A stretch of DNA of 6,054 nucleotides from Deltaproteobacteria bacterium (GTDB lineage Bacteria > Desulfobacterota > Desulfuromonadia > Desulfuromonadales > Geopsychrobacteraceae), in contig JAACTI010000232.1 of the NCBI GenBank assembly GCA_009993495.1, positions 1-6,054 of the forward strand. The letters are read 5' to 3'. The position numbers were made by a program, and so were the translations under genes. The notes below the pieces were generated by a model. The model was not told where the DNA came from. It did not search any database and saw nothing but the letters and a program-made list of their open reading frames with translations. This document shows positions 4,802-6,054 of this stretch, in pieces; position 1 is the first letter of the stretch; every line of letters begins with the position of its first letter.

Positions 4802-5403
4802 GGCAGCAAATTAATCTCTATCAAGACATTCTGGTTGCGAAAAAAAAACCACTGCGGGCCGCATTTTGTGTTGCCCTTGTCGCTTTGAGCCTGGTCTTGC
4901 TGGTGGCGGTTTCGCTCTTTCTCAAGCAACAACAGCGCCAGCGGGCCGCGCAACTGGTGCAGAAACAGCAAGTGCGTGCGCAACTTGATGCCGATCTTCA
5001 GCGTTTAAAAGCGCAGAATCCTCCCCGGCAAAAAGACCCACGCGTAGCCCAGGAACTGGTGCGCTTGCAGGCTGAACAACGCGGAAGACAGGCCCTGATC
5101 GCTTATTTTCACCAGCGCCTTCCCGAACGGGCTGATGGCTTTTATGGGCTGATGGAAGGTCTGGCGCGTTTTCCTTTTGCAGGGGTCTGGTTGACGCGTA
5201 TTACCCTCGACCGCACGGATCAGCGAATCGAGCTTTCCGGCAGCGTACGGGATGCTGAACGGATTCCGGCTTATCTTAAGCATCTGGGAGAAAAACACGT
5301 TTTAGGCGAACAAAAGTTTGCCCGTTTGAACCTGACGCGCACGGACAAAAGGGGGCAACGAATCGATTTTCAGCTCGTTTCAGAGTATGGAGAGGTTCCA
5401 TGA
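4798..5403 (+). CDS. PilN-like (MshI2-type) inner-membrane pilus assembly protein
   Basis: The 201-residue protein has the PilN plan. It opens with a short cytoplasmic tail containing QQINLYQ (residues 3-9), the conserved NLY-type motif that PilN uses to bind PilM. Lysines at 15-17 precede one membrane segment (about 21-42). A glutamine/arginine-rich coiled coil follows (about 43-100), then a periplasmic alpha/beta domain with LARFPFAGVWLTRITLDR and the strand RIELSGSVRD, typical of the fimbrial assembly PilN family. It should bridge the cytoplasmic MshI-like protein and the periplasmic side of the pilus machine, pairing with the next gene product. The start ATG has GGGAGG at 4786-4791 with a 6-base gap and overlaps the previous stop. 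In Vibrio-type MSHA loci the PilM and PilN parts can be one longer MshI protein; here they are two genes. The family call is firm, the exact name (PilN or MshI2) less so. Confidence 0.85.
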   Translation: MRQQINLYQDILVAKKKPLRAAFCVALVALSLVLLVAVSLFLKQQQRQRAAQLVQKQQVRAQLDADLQRLKAQNPPRQKDPRVAQELVRLQAEQRGRQALIAYFHQRLPERADGFYGLMEGLARFPFAGVWLTRITLDRTDQRIELSGSVRDAERIPAYLKHLGEKHVLGEQKFARLNLTRTDKRGQRIDFQLVSEYGEVP

Positions 5404-6054
5404 AAGTTTCGGTTCGGTTACAGCCCTGGTTCGAAGCTTTTGACAGCCGCAGTCCGCGCGAACGGGCGCTGGTTCTGGTGACCTTGCTCGCGCTGCTGCT
5501 CTTTGCCTGGAATAGCCTTGTGTCTAATCCTCTGAGTCGTAAACGCAGAGTTACTCAGAATGAAATAACCCGTGTCGATAGCGAGATTTTACAGTTGCGT
5601 GCCGAAAAGGTCGAGGTTGAACAAAGGGCCAAAATCGATCCCGATCTGACTCTCCGGCGTCAAATTGAGGAGTTGCGCCTTGCCATAGCAGGGCTGGATC
5701 ATCAACTTGAGGAGCGCATGATCGACCTCATGTCACCACAGCAGATGCCGGAACTCTTACAGCAGATGCTGAAAAAACAACACGGCCTTAAGCTGGTGTC
5801 CCTCGAAAACCTACCGCCGCAAAAGCTACTGGAGCCCATCGAAGGTCAGGATCCACCGCCGGAGCTTTATCGTCATGCTTTAGTGATGCAGATGGAGGGC
5901 AATTATCTGAATCTGCTCGCCTACCTCAAAGCCCTTGAAGAAATGCCGCACAAGGTTTTCTGGGACATTCTGGCCGTCGAGGTTCAGGATTACCCCCTGA
6001 TGAAGGTGCGCTTGCAGCTTCATACCCTGAGTCTTTCGGAGGATTTAATCGGTG
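5400..6054 (+). CDS. mshJ: MshJ-like (PilO-type) inner-membrane pilus biogenesis protein, 3' end cut by window
   Basis: 218 codons are visible without a stop. The C terminus has the family ending LHTLSLSEDLIG, so only a few codons are probably missing. MshJ is the MSHA-pilus counterpart of PilO, partnering with the PilN-like protein in the inner-membrane alignment complex. Seen: a cytoplasmic N terminus with RSPRERA, one membrane segment at about 23-41, a charged coiled coil at about 50-108, a MSPQQMPELLQQML segment, GLKLVSLENLPP, then the periplasmic domain with LYRHALVMQMEGNYLNLLAYLKALEEMP, VFWDILAVEVQDYP and KVRLQLHTLSL, the arrangement of MshJ. The start overlaps the preceding stop as ATGA, with GGAGAGG at 5389-5395 four bases upstream. 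The order MshI-like, PilN-like, MshJ-like predicts that the operon continues with further pilus assembly genes such as an MshK/PilP-like protein, a secretin and an ATPase, beyond the window. Confidence 0.88.
   Translation, partial: MKVSVRLQPWFEAFDSRSPRERALVLVTLLALLLFAWNSLVSNPLSRKRRVTQNEITRVDSEILQLRAEKVEVEQRAKIDPDLTLRRQIEELRLAIAGLDHQLEERMIDLMSPQQMPELLQQMLKKQHGLKLVSLENLPPQKLLEPIEGQDPPPELYRHALVMQMEGNYLNLLAYLKALEEMPHKVFWDILAVEVQDYPLMKVRLQLHTLSLSEDLIG

Overview
The window looks like part of the chromosome of a Gram-negative deltaproteobacterium-type organism, most likely a Desulfuromonadales/Geobacter-Pelobacter relative. This is an inference from MshI/PilN/MshJ-type pilus genes beside a stand-alone long-form threonine dehydratase, moderate GC and strong GGAG-type ribosome binding sites. 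There was no database search behind it. No tRNA, rRNA, CRISPR array, insertion sequence or integrase was seen.

Layout, left to right. (1) Positions 1-1060, minus strand: the N-terminal 353 residues of a YgiQ-family radical SAM protein, cut by the window edge just after its iron-sulfur cysteine motif. (2) Positions 1061-1432: an AT-rich gap with no convincing gene. It holds two short inverted repeats, a good sigma-70-type promoter and a small hairpin leading into the next gene. (3) Positions 1433-1881, plus strand: two small cysteine-rich proteins in tandem, a 70-residue double-CxxC zinc-ribbon-like protein and a 66-residue protein resembling the Lar restriction-alleviation family. (4) Positions 1945-3453, minus strand: complete biosynthetic threonine dehydratase IlvA with both C-terminal regulatory domains, convergent with the small genes. 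(5) Positions 3454-3850: a divergent intergenic region with a candidate ilvA promoter and leader, a 22-bp near-perfect palindrome and an extended -10 promoter for the pilus genes. (6) Positions 3854-6054, plus strand: the start of a pilus-biogenesis operon, with an MshI/PilM-like cytoplasmic protein, a PilN-like inner-membrane protein and an MshJ/PilO-like inner-membrane protein, joined by 4-bp ATGA overlaps. MshJ runs off the right edge only a few codons, at most, before its expected end.

How they fit together. The three pilus genes encode the expected inner-membrane alignment subcomplex of an MSHA-type type IV pilus: the cytoplasmic PilM-like protein should bind the N-terminal NLY motif of the PilN-like protein, which should pair with the MshJ/PilO-like protein through coiled coil and periplasmic domains. 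IlvA supplies 2-oxobutanoate for isoleucine synthesis and has no obvious functional link to its neighbours. The most unusual part is the small-gene island at 1290-1881. No complete new system can be demonstrated here; the strongest leads are that island and the 22-bp palindrome in front of the pilus operon.
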